Positions 23,856-34,199 of a stretch of 64,000 bases of DNA are shown here, in pieces (the first letter of the stretch is position 1; each line of letters begins with the position of its first letter). Source of the stretch: Perognathus longimembris pacificus (lineage: Eukaryota; Chordata; Mammalia; Rodentia; Heteromyidae); NCBI RefSeq assembly GCF_023159225.1, contig NC_063172.1, positions 45,823,832 through 45,887,831 of the forward strand, given 5' to 3'. The notes under the pieces are model-generated. The model was given only the letters and a program-made list of their open reading frames with translations. It was not told the DNA's origin and did no database searches. The position numbers and the translations under genes are program-made.

Positions 23856-24095
23856 CATGGAGGCACCAGTGTCTCAAACCTGTAATTTTATCTACTTAGG
23901 AGGCTGAGATCTAGGATCCTGGTTTTAAGCTAGCCTGAGCAGGCAAATGCAGACTCTTATCTCCAATTAACTAGCAAAAAATCAGAAGTGGAGGTATAGT
24001 TAAAGACATAGAGGGCCAACATGTAAAGAAACCAAGAAATATGTGGTCTTGAGTTCAATCCCCAGAACTGACATACACACCAGAAAATAAACACC
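23856..24095 (+). repeat. Composite SINE (B1 plus ID)
   Basis: Plus-strand copy: 'aggcaccagtgtctcaaacc', then 'ctacttaggaggctgagatc', then 'tcttatctccaattaact', ending in an ID-like half and an AAAATAAA tail. It is the best example here of the B1-plus-ID order. Confidence 0.8.
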
Positions 24096-24169
24096 ACCTG
24101 CATTATAGGAAGCTGGCCTTGGGTTTTTCCTGTTTGACTAAATAAAATGCTTATAAATTTTCACTTTGG

Positions 24170-24378
24170 AGCTGGGGATATGGCCTACTGGCAAGAGTGC
24201 TTGCCTCTTATACATGAGGCCCTGGGTTCAATTCCCCAGCACCACATATACAGAAAATGGCCAGAAGTGGCGCTGTGGCTCAAGTGGCAGAGTGCTAGCC
24301 TTGAGCAAAAAAAAGAAGCCATGGACAGTGCTCAGGCCCTGAGTCCAAGCCCCAGGACTGGCCAAAAAAAAAATTTTT
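24170..24378 (+). mobile_element. ID-dimer SINE (IDL-Geo-like)
   Basis: Starts 'agctggggatatggcctact' (A box), has the B-box stretch 'ggttcaattccccagcac', then a second ID-like unit starting 'gtggcgctgtggctcaag', and ends in an A tract. The TSD ttttcactttgg occurs at 24158-24169 and 24379-24390. Same family as 7954-8169, 41228-41455, 53264-53469 and 55085-55282. Confidence 0.93.
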
Positions 24379-24629
24379 TTTTCACTTTGGGGCCTGCCAC
24401 AAATGCCTTGGATTCAGCAGCAGGCCAGCAGTTTGTCTGAATAAAGTTCTCTCTCCTGCATGAAAAAAATCTACTTTGGGCTCTAGCAGTATAGGACATT
24501 ACACTCTGTATTCTAGAATTCTTAAAAGCACAGAAAAGGAACATATCATTTTATATGTTTTTCAGAACAAAAATTGGTAGAAAACACTGCAGTAGGTATG
24601 TGTATGCATTAATTACCCTATTGCTCATC

Positions 24630-24775
24630 TTTTTTTTTTTATTCATACCCTTTCTTTTAAGACAGGGTCTTACTATGTTGCCAAGGCTGGTCAAAAACTT
24701 CTAGGCTCAAGTAGTCACCCTACTACAGTCTCGAAGTAGCTGGGATTACGGGCTGTCATTACCACACCCAGCTTA
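24630..24775 (-). mobile_element. B1/Alu-like SINE
   Basis: A T tract at 24630-24640, then the classic reversed 7SL-derived order: 'gacagggtcttactatgttg', 'aggctggtcaaaaacttc', 'gtagctgggattacgggc', 'accacacccagctt'. One unit, B1-like in length. Confidence 0.88.
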
Positions 24776-24795
24776 CTGCATGTATTTCTAGTCTT

Positions 24796-26301
24796 TTTTT
24801 TTTTTTTTCTATCTACACATTAATTCAACATTCACTGAATTTCTTAACTAGGGGTTGCCAAAGGACAAATGGGGGTCAATGAAGGTCCTCAGATTGTAGG
24901 ACTCAGAATTTTGATGAAGACAAAGCCACACATGGCCTTTTATGAAATGCTCAAACAAGACCATAACCATCCTCCAATCCAAATATTAGAAATTACTTCA
25001 TCGGATCCTACTACTTTACAAAAATCTGATGTGCTGTACTAAGCACAATTTAACATTCAGTATCTAATTCTGTCTTCCCCAAGTACTGGCACCTTTAATG
25101 AGCTGTGATTTTATAAACAGAAACACATATTTTTACAATTAAACACATATACTTATAGCACTAAAAGACAAAGATATTGTCAGAGTACATGGATTATAGC
25201 TAAAGCAAGAGTACTTTGTGTAGTTCATGATTTTTTTAAAGGCAAAGTAAATACTACCCAAATCTGAATACACTATAGTAATAGTGATACTTGCAATTAA
25301 TTCAAAATGATTGAAAACACATCATTTTCTTGAAATGAACTTGGCATAAAAGGCAGCCAAGAAGTCTTTGTAAGGAGTGTCTGAATCTGAGTTGGTTGGT
25401 GGTATTCCGCAGAGTTGGCAAAATCCAGGAGAGCGCAGCAGCAAGTTCTGTGAGAGGCCCATAAGGCTGGAGCAGAACCAGTAGAGAACAAGTAATGAAG
25501 GTACTGTGGCAGCAATCGGAAACATCAATACCGATACAGCACGGACAAAGTGTGTTACATACACCTGGAAACGGGACATTCCGCTTTTTTGCAGAGCAAA
25601 GATCTCCACGATTAACAAATTGATGACACCAAGAGAGACAGGCAGGATCCAAGTGGAATCCAGTGCTGTGAGGTGAGGGAAGAACAGCGCGCCACCTGAT
25701 GCCAACTGCTCCTGAATGGAGTGGCTTTCTGAATGTGCTGCTCCTGTGGTAAAATTCCGGAGGGCTACTGACATGAAGATCCACATTGGTAGCTGAATCC
25801 AGACCAGCACCATGGCTTTAAAAGCGTGGCAGATGTCCCGAACATACAGCTCTGAAACAAGCCTCCTCATGTTCTTTAGATAAGTGAACCGGCTCACTCT
25901 TTTGGACCATCCCAACTGCCTTGCATGAACTGCGACTTCTTGGTTAAGGTGCCTGGCAATGTTCTTTATTTCTGGTTGCAAATTTTCCACCTAATCACTA
26001 GTGCCTTTCAGTCACAATCAAGTCCAAATTCCAGCTTGTACTTAACATCCTAGAACCTGTTCCTTCCTGTGTTAAGATGCAACTGCTTCCCAGGATGATG
26101 GGATTCAAACCAAGGCTTCGCTGAACTTTCCTGGACCAGGACAGGCTGCTGGTAGGTGGCCAGGGGCAGCGTGTTGGCGCCGCGCAGGGCCGCGGTGGTG
26201 AGCAGGATGATGCCCCACCAGGGGAGGCCCGTGGTGGCATGCATGCCCAGCAGCACGTCCTCAGCAGCCCGCATGGGCATCGACCTGGTGTACACTGTTG
26301 A
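24796..26301 (-). pseudogene. COX18: COX18 processed retrocopy
   Basis: COX18 is a mitochondrial inner-membrane insertase of the Oxa1/YidC family that helps insert the COX2 C-terminus during cytochrome c oxidase assembly. The minus strand has an uninterrupted frame from 25990 to the stop at 25322 (about 222 codons), starting VENLQPEIK and ending AKFISRK, with family motifs such as IQLPMWIF, GVINLLIVE and FVRAVSVLM. A further N-terminal block (RAAEDVLLGMHATTGLPWW) lies at about 26135-26285. Introns are absent. The copy is 5'-truncated (no start codon or mitochondrial presequence) and has a 3'UTR and a T tract (A tail) at 24796-24809. The two coding blocks are split by a 140-bp insert. No credible start remains, so I call it a pseudogene. 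Confidence 0.93.
25991..26130 (-). other. 140-bp insert at the presumed exon 1/2 junction of the COX18 retrocopy
   Basis: The insert falls between the block ending TYQQPVL and the block starting VENLQPE, which I believe is where exon 1 meets exon 2 in COX18. Its length is not a multiple of three, and on the minus strand it ends in TAG directly before the GTG of VENL. It has no A tail or TSD of its own and is not a recognised SINE. An alternative exon or retained intron piece in the parent mRNA explains it best; a later insertion is possible. Confidence 0.6.
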
Positions 26302-26319
26302 ATGTACTTTTGTCACAAA

Positions 26320-27049
26320 TGTTTTGGGTACCAGTTTAATGATTCAGGTACTGAATTTTATGTGTATACTGTGATGTAATAGTAAGACTCTTTAACTATC
26401 TTATGTTACGTATAATCAGGCAAGTATTTTAAAGTATATATGTTAAACTGAGGATAGAAGTAAACTCTCATTAACTCTCTGTATGTAGGAAGAACTGGCA
26501 AAATGGGCTAACGTTTCTCACTAATTTATTGGAAAGCTGAATGGATAAGTATTTCTAAGTTTGTAATTGTAATTCTTGCATTAAGGAAAAATTGTCATTT
26601 GAGTTTAAAGGTCTTCATGCAGTAACTGGGACTGAAGAAAAAAAAAAAAAGGCTCTTTTCAAACCAGCAGCCAAGAGGCAATGTGCCCCTGGGCTTCAGA
26701 GTTCTACAAGTGCCAATGAGAAAGCTAAAGAGTAAATGTTAAAGTTGAGATTGGTGAAAGACTTTAGCGATCAAAAATGGATTTCTAGATATGGGATTTG
26801 AAAATAAAGTGGCCCTAAATGTTTGTTTTAGATGGACAAAAGAAACAATGAAGGCTGCCAAAATTATTGTTTAATTGCTATTCCAGTTTGTAGTTTTTTT
26901 TGTAACAGTTTTCAACAGGCCCAAAGAAAAGGACAGAGGATTCCTACAATTTTTTCAGATGTAATGTTGGCCCTTAATATGTTCCAGGTAAGATCATGCT
27001 TAAAAATTACTTCTGTGTTGACCACCTTGTTGTTTTTAATTGCAGTAAA
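26320..27049. other. Unannotated sequence, possibly ERV internal
   Basis: No domain recognised. An A run lies at about 26640-26652. It may be part of the ERV-derived block that continues to 29.1 kb, but I cannot show it. Confidence 0.3.
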
Positions 27050-27268
27050 GTGACCTTTTGTAAGACTCATTGATCTGAAATCTGAGGTTTGAAGCCAGCC
27101 CAGGCAGAGAAAGGTCCCTGTGAGAGTCTTGTCTCTTATCAGCAAGCAGAGTGTTGGGAACAGAGTTGTGTGGAGCTCAAAGTGGCAGCATGCTAGCCTT
27201 GAGCTAGAGAGCTGAGGGACAGCACTCAGGCCCTGAGTCCAAGTCCAGCAATGAACCAAGAAAAATGC
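27050..27268 (+). repeat. Composite SINE (B1 plus ID)
   Basis: Contains 'ggtttgaagccagcccaggc', 'agagtcttgtctcttatca', then 'gcatgctagccttgagcta' and 'caggccctgagtccaagtcc' in the family order. The 5' B1 end is truncated. Confidence 0.75.
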
Positions 27269-27749
27269 CGAAGGTGCATTTATACCCACATGGAAAAGTC
27301 ACTCCTGGGACAAAAGTGATGGAGCATCCAGAGGCAGTAATCCACTGCTTGGATGGCAGAAATGGTGTCAGATCCTAGAGTCACTTCTGTCTGGCCGTTC
27401 AAAATTGAATCAGAGCCAGCGGGTCTAGAAGAAAAGTTCATAAGCATGCTTTTTATTGCCCATGTCTATCTACTTTGTAACTGGACAGGAACGTACCAGT
27501 CATCTGTGGTAGTGGGTAGTAAAGCTAAGTATGCTAAATGGGGAATTGTTTAAAATACCAACCCCCTGCATCTACTCAAAGCCCTGACTGGCAGTGAGAA
27601 TTTTAAGCTGTTACATCTGTTCAGAAAAGAAAGTTTGTGGATCTGAGATCTTGTCCTTATTGAGATCCAAGGCCTGCAAAGGTAGTTTAGGCATTGTTAC
27701 GTCATCAGTTTCCCCAGCCAGACAGGAAAATGCTTTTACAAACCAGAGT

Positions 27750-29100
27750 GCTAAAAGACTATCATGTTATATCCCAAGAAGAGGCCTATGCAGTTGTTAA
27801 AAGGTTAGCTATTTACTCCCGTTTGGAGTAAAGTTCCTTGTAACTAGTCCTGACAACCCCTTGGTAAAGTAAGCTAAGGTTCTATAGGTTCCTGGCTAGG
27901 TAAGGCCAAAGCCCCTGAGTCAGCCTGAAGAAGTTACAGAAGATGGATGATTTCTGCCTATCAGCTCCCCCTTCAAGATCAAGGAACCAGAGTCATTTAA
28001 AAAAATTCCTAGCCTTATTGGAAATATCTGATTACTGAAAGTTATTGCCCTAGAAATTATGGCCAAGGATCATTGCCTAAAGCTGTCTTGAAATCCAGTC
28101 ATCTGCCAGCCTACAAAAGCCAGTGTGCTTAAAAAGCAACCAGGAAAATATTAAGGGATTTCAGTAAAGTCAGGCTTTGGGTTAACTTAGGTTAAGCTTC
28201 TTTAACCAGTCTATGCAGAAAGTTGCAGGCGACACAGCAGAAGGTGTGACATTCTACTGGATCCACTGGGAGACAGTGCTACCTGACACCACCATGTCCC
28301 CTGCCCATTCCATTTGAGTGAGGATCAAGGACGGCCTGACAGTCATGTGGAAGGATCTACATCTTCACCCTGAGTACCCCTACCATGGTAAAAGCAGATG
28401 GGACTCTATTACACACAGCTGATTCCTGCTGGAAAGTGCTTTGGATCTGCTGAAACTCAGATTTTGGGTGGACATTCTTGAGTTGACTGGAGTTAACTAG
28501 CTCTATTAAGAAAATTGGATTTTGTAAGAGATTTTCAAGTAATCAATTCCATGGAACTGATGCTAAGTCCAAAGCATGTATGACAGGCTAGAGAGTCACT
28601 CTCAGGCAATGCCTGGGGTGGTGGGTGTCCAAGTGTATTACAGTGTGTCCAGTGTGTCCAAATGCATCAGGGTGTGACCTCAGAAAAAAGAGGGAGGTAA
28701 CTGCCCCCAGGTGTGCCAGTCACCTAGGAAACTGGACAGAGATTTAAACTGATGGAGACATCTGCATGGAGTCCTCCTGGGGGTGGACCTTACAGATGCC
28801 ACTGGCCAACCTTAGGCGTTTAGAGGCACAGGAAACTGGAGAAATCCACTCTAAACTAGTCACATCCTCATGATAGTTGGCTCTGGTCTAGTAGTAACCT
28901 GTTTCTTAGGAGCAGCAGTCCCATTGTACTGACCCTTGCCTCATCTTTGCTTTCCCCAACAGTCTGTAGGTGGAGTCAAGGTAAATTGCCTTGATGTAGT
29001 TGAGATAAATCTGATTCCACAGCCAGAGGGGAAAAAATGTATACAGTTTTAAACTCTAGCAGCAAAGAAACTCCAGGAAATGTAAAGAGGAAAGTTAGTA
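27750..29100 (+). mobile_element. ERV internal-region fragment (non-coding)
   Basis: The stretch at about 27838-28000, including 'ttcctggctaggtaagg' and 'cctgagtcagcctgaaga', matches the post-pol region of the minus-strand provirus at about 30150-30290 read on its own strand. A second stretch at about 28120-28260 matches 38535-38650. It is therefore retroviral 3' internal sequence, but no env, pol or gag frame survives and I find no LTR attached. Confidence 0.6.
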
Positions 29101-29114
29101 AAGAAAGCCTTGAG

Positions 29115-29370
29115 GAAAGGAAATTTTTATTATCAAACTGATGTACAGAGAGGTTACAGTTTCATACATTAGGCATTGGATACATTCCTTGTACTGTTTG
29201 TTACCTTGTCCCTTATTCCCCACTCTCTCCTCACCCTTTCCCTTTTCCCCCATGAGGTGTTCAGTTCACTTACACCAAACAGTTTTGCAAGTATTGCTTT
29301 TGTAGTTGTTTGTCATTTTTTACCCTGTGTCTCTCGATTTTGGTATTCCCTTTCAATTTCCTAGTTCTAA
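29115..29370 (-). mobile_element. 5'-truncated L1 3' end
   Basis: Starts 'atttttattatcaaactgat' followed by 'gtacagagaggttacagttt', the reverse of the L1 3' end found at 46280 and 57479, then a CT-rich stretch. The right boundary is uncertain. Confidence 0.7.
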
Positions 29371-29406
29371 ATTAGATAACTTCTATGAGCGCTTGGGCAG
29401 ATGGAA

Positions 29407-29480
29407 TTCTCTCTCTCTCTCTCTCTCTGTCTACCTCTGCCTCTCTCTAAACTCTGCCTGCCTGCCTGCCTGCCTGCCTG
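29407..29480. repeat. Microsatellites (CT)n and (TGCC)n
   Basis: A CT run, a short interruption, then seven or so tetranucleotide CTGC/TGCC units immediately left of the provirus insertion site. Confidence 0.93.
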
Positions 29481-29528
29481 TGACATATGATGGCTAGTAC
29501 CAGCTTCCAAAGGTATCAGTGCTCGTTT

Positions 29529-30025
29529 TGTTATGCCAAGTCGCGAGAAGACCACCAAGAAGGCCACCGAGACTCAGACATTACAAAATGCAAAAGCAAG
29601 GCTTTATTCAGGCGAGCTGCAACTCGGGCCTCATCCTACCCACCAACACAGCAGAGGTTAGGAGGAAGCCCCGAGCTGCGATTGCACAGAGCTTATAAAG
29701 GCAAAAAACAAAGTTACAGCCATCAGGTATTCAAGCAAGACAAAAAACAAAGTTGCAGCAATCAGGTGTTCAAGCAAGACAAAAAACAAAGTTACAGCAA
29801 TCAGGTGTTCAAGCAAGCAAGATTAGGACATGGGTACAAATCTGATTGGCTCAGGGCTCAAGGCATTCTGGGGGCGGTTAGAGTTAAGCATTCCCAGGTG
29901 GTTAGAGTTCTTGACTGGCTGGGTCCTAATAAGCTTGTCCTGGGTTTGCTCACAGGGCCTGCTTATCTCAGGTTTGCGTGGTAAAGTGGGGCCTGACTTC
30001 AAAATGGCTTTAGTCTGGCTCTTCA
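29529..30025 (-). repeat. 3' LTR of the provirus
   Basis: 497 bp. On the minus strand it has U3 starting TGAAGAGCC, a TTATAA box at about 29693-29698 and the AATAAA signal at 29603-29608. U3 contains three copies of a 39-bp direct repeat (about 29700-29820, containing 'caatcaggtgttcaagcaag'), against two in the 5' LTR. Confidence 0.95.
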
Positions 30026-30044
30026 TTTTCCCCCTTTTCTCTTT
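30026..30044 (-). other. Polypurine tract
   Basis: AAAGAGAAAAGGGGGAAAA on the minus strand, directly abutting the 3' LTR; the plus-strand DNA primer site of the provirus. Confidence 0.92.
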
Positions 30045-30621
30045 GGTTCCTTGGGAGCTAATCATGGCTCCCTTCTGTCCATTTCAATGGCTTGCATGTC
30101 TAGGGGATGATATAGAGATAAGGCATGGGCCAATAGGGCCCAAAGTAGTAACCAAAAGCAACTCTGGTCCCTTGGTTTCAAAGGGGGGGCTAATGGGTGA
30201 AGATCATTCATCTTCTGTAGTTTCTTCAGGCTGACTCAGGGCCGTTGACCTTACCTAGCCAGGAACTTATAACCTTAGTTTATTTTACCAAGGGACTACA
30301 GAATTACTTCAAACTGGAAATTAACTTTCAGTTATACAGACTTATCATTAGCTGTATAGTGTTTAGAATCCAAATGTCAGCAACAAAATAATACATAGAA
30401 TTGTAAATTTCTCAGTTGTGCTCTAAGGATTGGCTGGCTATACCTGTATTCCTGAGCAAGCCCAAAACTACCAATGCCTTTTTGCTTGCATGGGACTTTA
30501 CAGGACTCCTGCTAGTTGCTAAAATAAGGGGGTCACCCCACTTTGGAGTAAGATGCCAAATTAGCATCAACATTAGCCAGGGTAGCAAGGAAAGAAGGCA
30601 AAAAGAAAATTATAACAATAT
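30045..30621 (-). other. Post-pol region without env
   Basis: About 580 bp between the integrase stop and the polypurine tract, where env would normally lie. No surface or transmembrane glycoprotein motif or long frame is visible. Part of it (30150-30290) is shared with 27838-28000 and, more weakly, with 37790-37910, so this env-less layout may be normal for the family and not a private deletion. Confidence 0.65.
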
Positions 30622-31617
30622 TCAGTCTAACTTTCTTTTCTTGAGGCGAAGGCGAAGTGGCAGAGTCGGGTGCTTGGAGACCTCCCATATTTCACCACGG
30701 CAGTCTTTGTCCAGGGCAAAGGGGTTAGCTGGCCTGGCGTGGGAGTAATGGACCCAAGTGGCAATGCAGTCTACCTTGAGGGCAGTGGGAGTAGTCAGTA
30801 GCACCACATAGGGTCCCTTCGACCGTGGTTCTAAGGATTTGGGGTTATGCCTCCGGACGAACACCCAGTCCCCTGGCCTGAATAAATGGGGGGTAGGGAC
30901 AGAAGTGGAATCAAATAATGCATTAAGTTGGGGCCACCTACTCTTGTGCAAGAGCTGCAAATAATCAAGTTTACACAAAAATTCAGTATCATCCAAATCA
31001 GCAAGCAATTCAGTCTGAAGGCTAGGGATAATGGGTGGATTAAAGCCAAGCTGATAGGGAGAATTTCTTACTCTAAACAGAGCAAAAGAAGGAGTGACAC
31101 CCAGTCTGCGCCAGTGTCTAAGGCCAATTTAGTTAAGGTCTCTTTTATAGTCCGATTCATTCTCTCTACCTGTCCTGAACTCTGGGGTCTATAAGCACAA
31201 TGCAATTTCCAATCCATCCCCAGTGCAGTGGCTATTCCCTGACTTACTTTTGAGATGAAGGTCAGTCCGTTGTCTGACCCAATGGTGGATGGGAAGCCTG
31301 GGTAGGACTTCTTCCAGGATCTTCTTAGCCACTACATTCATGGTCTCATGCTTTGTTGGATAAACTTCAACCTATCCTGAAAAGATGTCTACAAAAACTA
31401 GCAAATATTTGTATCCAAATTTTCCAGGTTTAATTTCTGTGAAATCTACTTCCCAATACACGCCTGGCCTATCCCCACGGAGGCGAGCTCCTTTAGTAAC
31501 TTGTTGATTGGGGGCATTGGTGAGTTGACAAGCCTTGCAATTTTTAACAATAACTTCAATAAGTTGATCTCCTTGTCTAATTTTCACTTTGGAGTGTTGG
31601 AGCAAGTCCTGCATTCT
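30622..31617 (-). pseudogene. Proviral integrase (broken)
   Basis: Integrase joins viral DNA to host DNA. The zinc-binding domain has its histidine part at the end of the upstream frame (31618-31650) and the CKAC cysteines near 31525. The catalytic core shows the first Asp in VDFTEIKPG (about 31435), the second in a SDNGLTF-type motif (about 31270), and a Glu in a [12 protein letters not shown] motif (about 31160). The C-terminal GPYVVLL module is at about 30810. The reading frame is broken by a stop after FVDIFSG (31372) and by later frameshifts. Confidence 0.88.
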
Positions 31618-33640
31618 TCAGGTTCCCATGTGAGAAGCTCGGTGGATTCTTTTAAGGATCCCCTTACCCAGCCCTTGTGGCAAGATAAGTTTCCCTTCAC
31701 AAGTTTTCCACCAGTCATTGTTTCCTTCTCTGTCCGAGGTTTTGTGGGCCATGGGAATTTTCTTTATCTGCTCCAAGTCTTCTTGGGAGCACTGGGGCAC
31801 AGGAGGCAAAGTTTGTGTCCCTGGGTCTACTAGAGTCAATACTTCTGCTCTGGCCTGTAGGGCTGCTTCCTTGGCTGCCTGGTTGGCCAGATTATTCCCT
31901 CTAGTCACCGAATCAACTCCCTTTTGATGACCCGGACAGTGCATAATGGCAATCTTTGCTGGTTCCCATAGGGCCCAGATGAGGCTTAAAATCTCCTGTT
32001 TGTTTCTAATGGCCTTTCCTTCAGCTGTCAGTAGCCCCCTCTTTTGGAAGATGGCTCCATGGACGTGTACGGTGGCAAAAGCATACCGGCTGTCTGTATA
32101 GATATTTAGTCTCTTTCCTTTTCCCATCTGTAAGGCTTTTGTTAGTGCCACTAGTTCTGTTCTTTGTGCAGAAGTTCCCTGGGGGAGTGCCTCCACCCAC
32201 ACTATCTCAGTGTCCATGGTAACCGCCGCACCCGCATACCTTTTTCCATCTGGAATGAAGCTGCTGTCATCGGTGAACCAGGCGTGCTCGGCATGTGATA
32301 GTGGCGAATCCAGCAAGTCTGGCTGGAGGCTATGTGCTTGGGCCAGGATCTGCTCACAATCATGCAGGGGCGCTTCCAGATCCGGATCTGGCAGCAGAGT
32401 TGCTGGGTTTAATGCTGTAGGTACACAGAAGGTGGTACGTGTTGGGTTAAGTAACAAGGTCTGGTAATGGACCATGCAGGCATTGCTCAGCCACCGGTTG
32501 GGTGGTTGTTTTAGCACCCCCTCTAGAGCATGTGGAGTGGCCACAGTCAGGTTCTGTACCAGAGTCAACTTATCTGCATCTTTTACCAAGAGGTCTACTG
32601 CAGCTATTATTCTTAAGCACAGAGGCCACCCAACGGCGACAGGATCCAATTTCTTTGACAAGTAGGTGACTGGCCATCTCCAAGGTCCAATTGCTTGGGT
32701 GAGCACCCCTTTTGCTATTCCTTTACTTGCAGCCATGAACAATGTGAATGGTTTATTCACGTCTGGTAGGCCTAAGGCAGGGGCTTCCAGAAGGCTTTTC
32801 TTGATTGCCTCAAAGGCTTTTTGCATCTGGTCAGTCCAATGAAATTCTGGGAGGTTTTTGGTGGCTTCATATAGAGGCTTGGCCATCTCAGCGAACTCAG
32901 GTATCCACAGCCGGCAAAAGCCTGCTGTTCCCAGGAACTCTCTGACTTGTCTGGCTGACTTAGGCACAGGGATTTTCAGCACAGTCTCTTTACATGCATC
33001 TGACAGCCAATGCTTGTCCTCTTTTAATATGAAGCCCAGATAGGTGACTTCAAGTTTACAAATTTGTGCCTTTTTAGTGGAGGCCCTATAGCCCAAGTTG
33101 CCAAGAGTCTTTAAGAGCCTAACTGTTCCCTTTAGACCGCTATTTTGGTCTGGAGCGGCTATTAACAAACCATCTACATATTGCAATAGACTTATTCCAG
33201 TATTTTTGGAGTGGTACTCACTCAGGTCTTCAAGTAATGCCTCATCAAAGATGGTAGGTGAATTCTTGAATCCTTGAGGCAGCCTGGTCCAGGTCAATTG
33301 ACAGCTTATCCCAATCTCAGGATTGGGCCAAGTAACTGCAAAGTAGCTTTGGCTCTATGGAGATAAGGGCAGGCTACAGAAGGCATCCTTTAGATCCAAC
33401 ACAGTATACCACACATGGCTCGGTGACAGGGAGCTCAGCAGGGTATATGGGTTTGGAACTGTTGGGTGAATGTCCATTACTCTCTTGTCAACTCCTCTCT
33501 AGTCTTGCACTGGTCTGTAATCATTAGAATTAGGCTTTTTTTTTACAGGCAACAGTGGAGTATTCCAGGCTGACTGGATGAGCTTCAGGACTCCTAAATC
33601 TAAAAATTTTCTGATGTGAGGAGTGATCCCCTTCTTTGCT
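31618..33640 (-). pseudogene. Proviral reverse transcriptase / RNase H (broken)
   Basis: A 559-codon open stretch (31618-33297) plus an upstream part to about 33640. The RT N-terminal part ([14 protein letters not shown]) is followed by a stop near 33499 and then LDLKDAFC with the first catalytic Asp. The fingers/palm motif LPQGFKNSP is present. The polymerase active site reads YVDG, where the family has two Asp, so the last Asp is replaced by Gly. RNase H follows with TDDSSF, a Glu in RTELVAL, and Asp in YTDSRYA; the final Asp region reads LANQAA. Gammaretroviral type by the tether and RNase H order. Confidence 0.93.
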
Positions 33641-33641
33641 T

Positions 33642-34180
33642 CTAGTAACATAGGGTACTGGCTCTTACTGGGTCGGCCCCGGCTTTGAGTTCCACAAAGA
33701 TTGGAGGATGATGTTTTGTCAGTCCCATTCCCCCAGTTTTTGCCCATGCTTGGGGAAACGCCCGTAGCCACTCATTTTCCGGAGACTCAGGCTTGGGATG
33801 CTGGTATAGCCTATACTCCTCTTCTAACTTGCTAGTTATCAGTATACTAACAGGCTTTTCTCTTGAGTTTGTCACAGAAGCCCCACTGCCTGTGAACTGT
33901 ATCTGAGCTTTCATTTTTGTTAAGAGGTCACATCCAAGCAATGGATAGGGGCAGTCATGGATGACTAAACGAGTGGGTTACCTGGCCTGCTCCCAAGTCC
34001 ACCGTTCTTCAGGTAGTCCATTTATAGGGTTTAGTACCCGTCGCACCTTGGACCCATGTTGTTTTAGTGGACATTGGCCCTCTCGGGGCTAGTAATACTG
34101 AATTTTCTGCTCCCGTATCTACCATGAACATGACTGGATTCCCCTCCACTTTCAATATTATCCTGGGCTCAGGGAGGGGG
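33642..34180 (-). pseudogene. Proviral protease remnant
   Basis: An aspartic protease that would process Gag-Pol. The active-site motif VDTGAE is readable near 34095-34125, and the C-terminal LLGCDLL motif lies at about 33920-33945, but the two are separated by at least one in-frame stop near 34010. It lies between the nucleocapsid zinc knuckle and RT, as in gammaretroviruses. Confidence 0.82.
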
Positions 34181-34199
34181 TCTGAGCCTCGACTCCCTC

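Noticed and set aside
24147..24440. 97-codon frame beginning near a SINE
   Set aside because: It reads through the ID-dimer SINE; similar frames appear at the other copies (for example 41038-41556 minus).
26156..26374. Plus-strand frame opposite the COX18 retrocopy
   Set aside because: Antisense shadow of the GC-rich COX18 coding segment.
29700..29822. CRISPR-like direct repeats
   Set aside because: The units are contiguous 39-bp repeats without spacers, inside an LTR of a mammalian genome.
29487..29984. 165-codon plus-strand frame with repeated QDKKQS units
   Set aside because: Antisense reading of the provirus 3' LTR; the repeats are the 39-bp U3 direct repeats. The same happens at 36188-36550.
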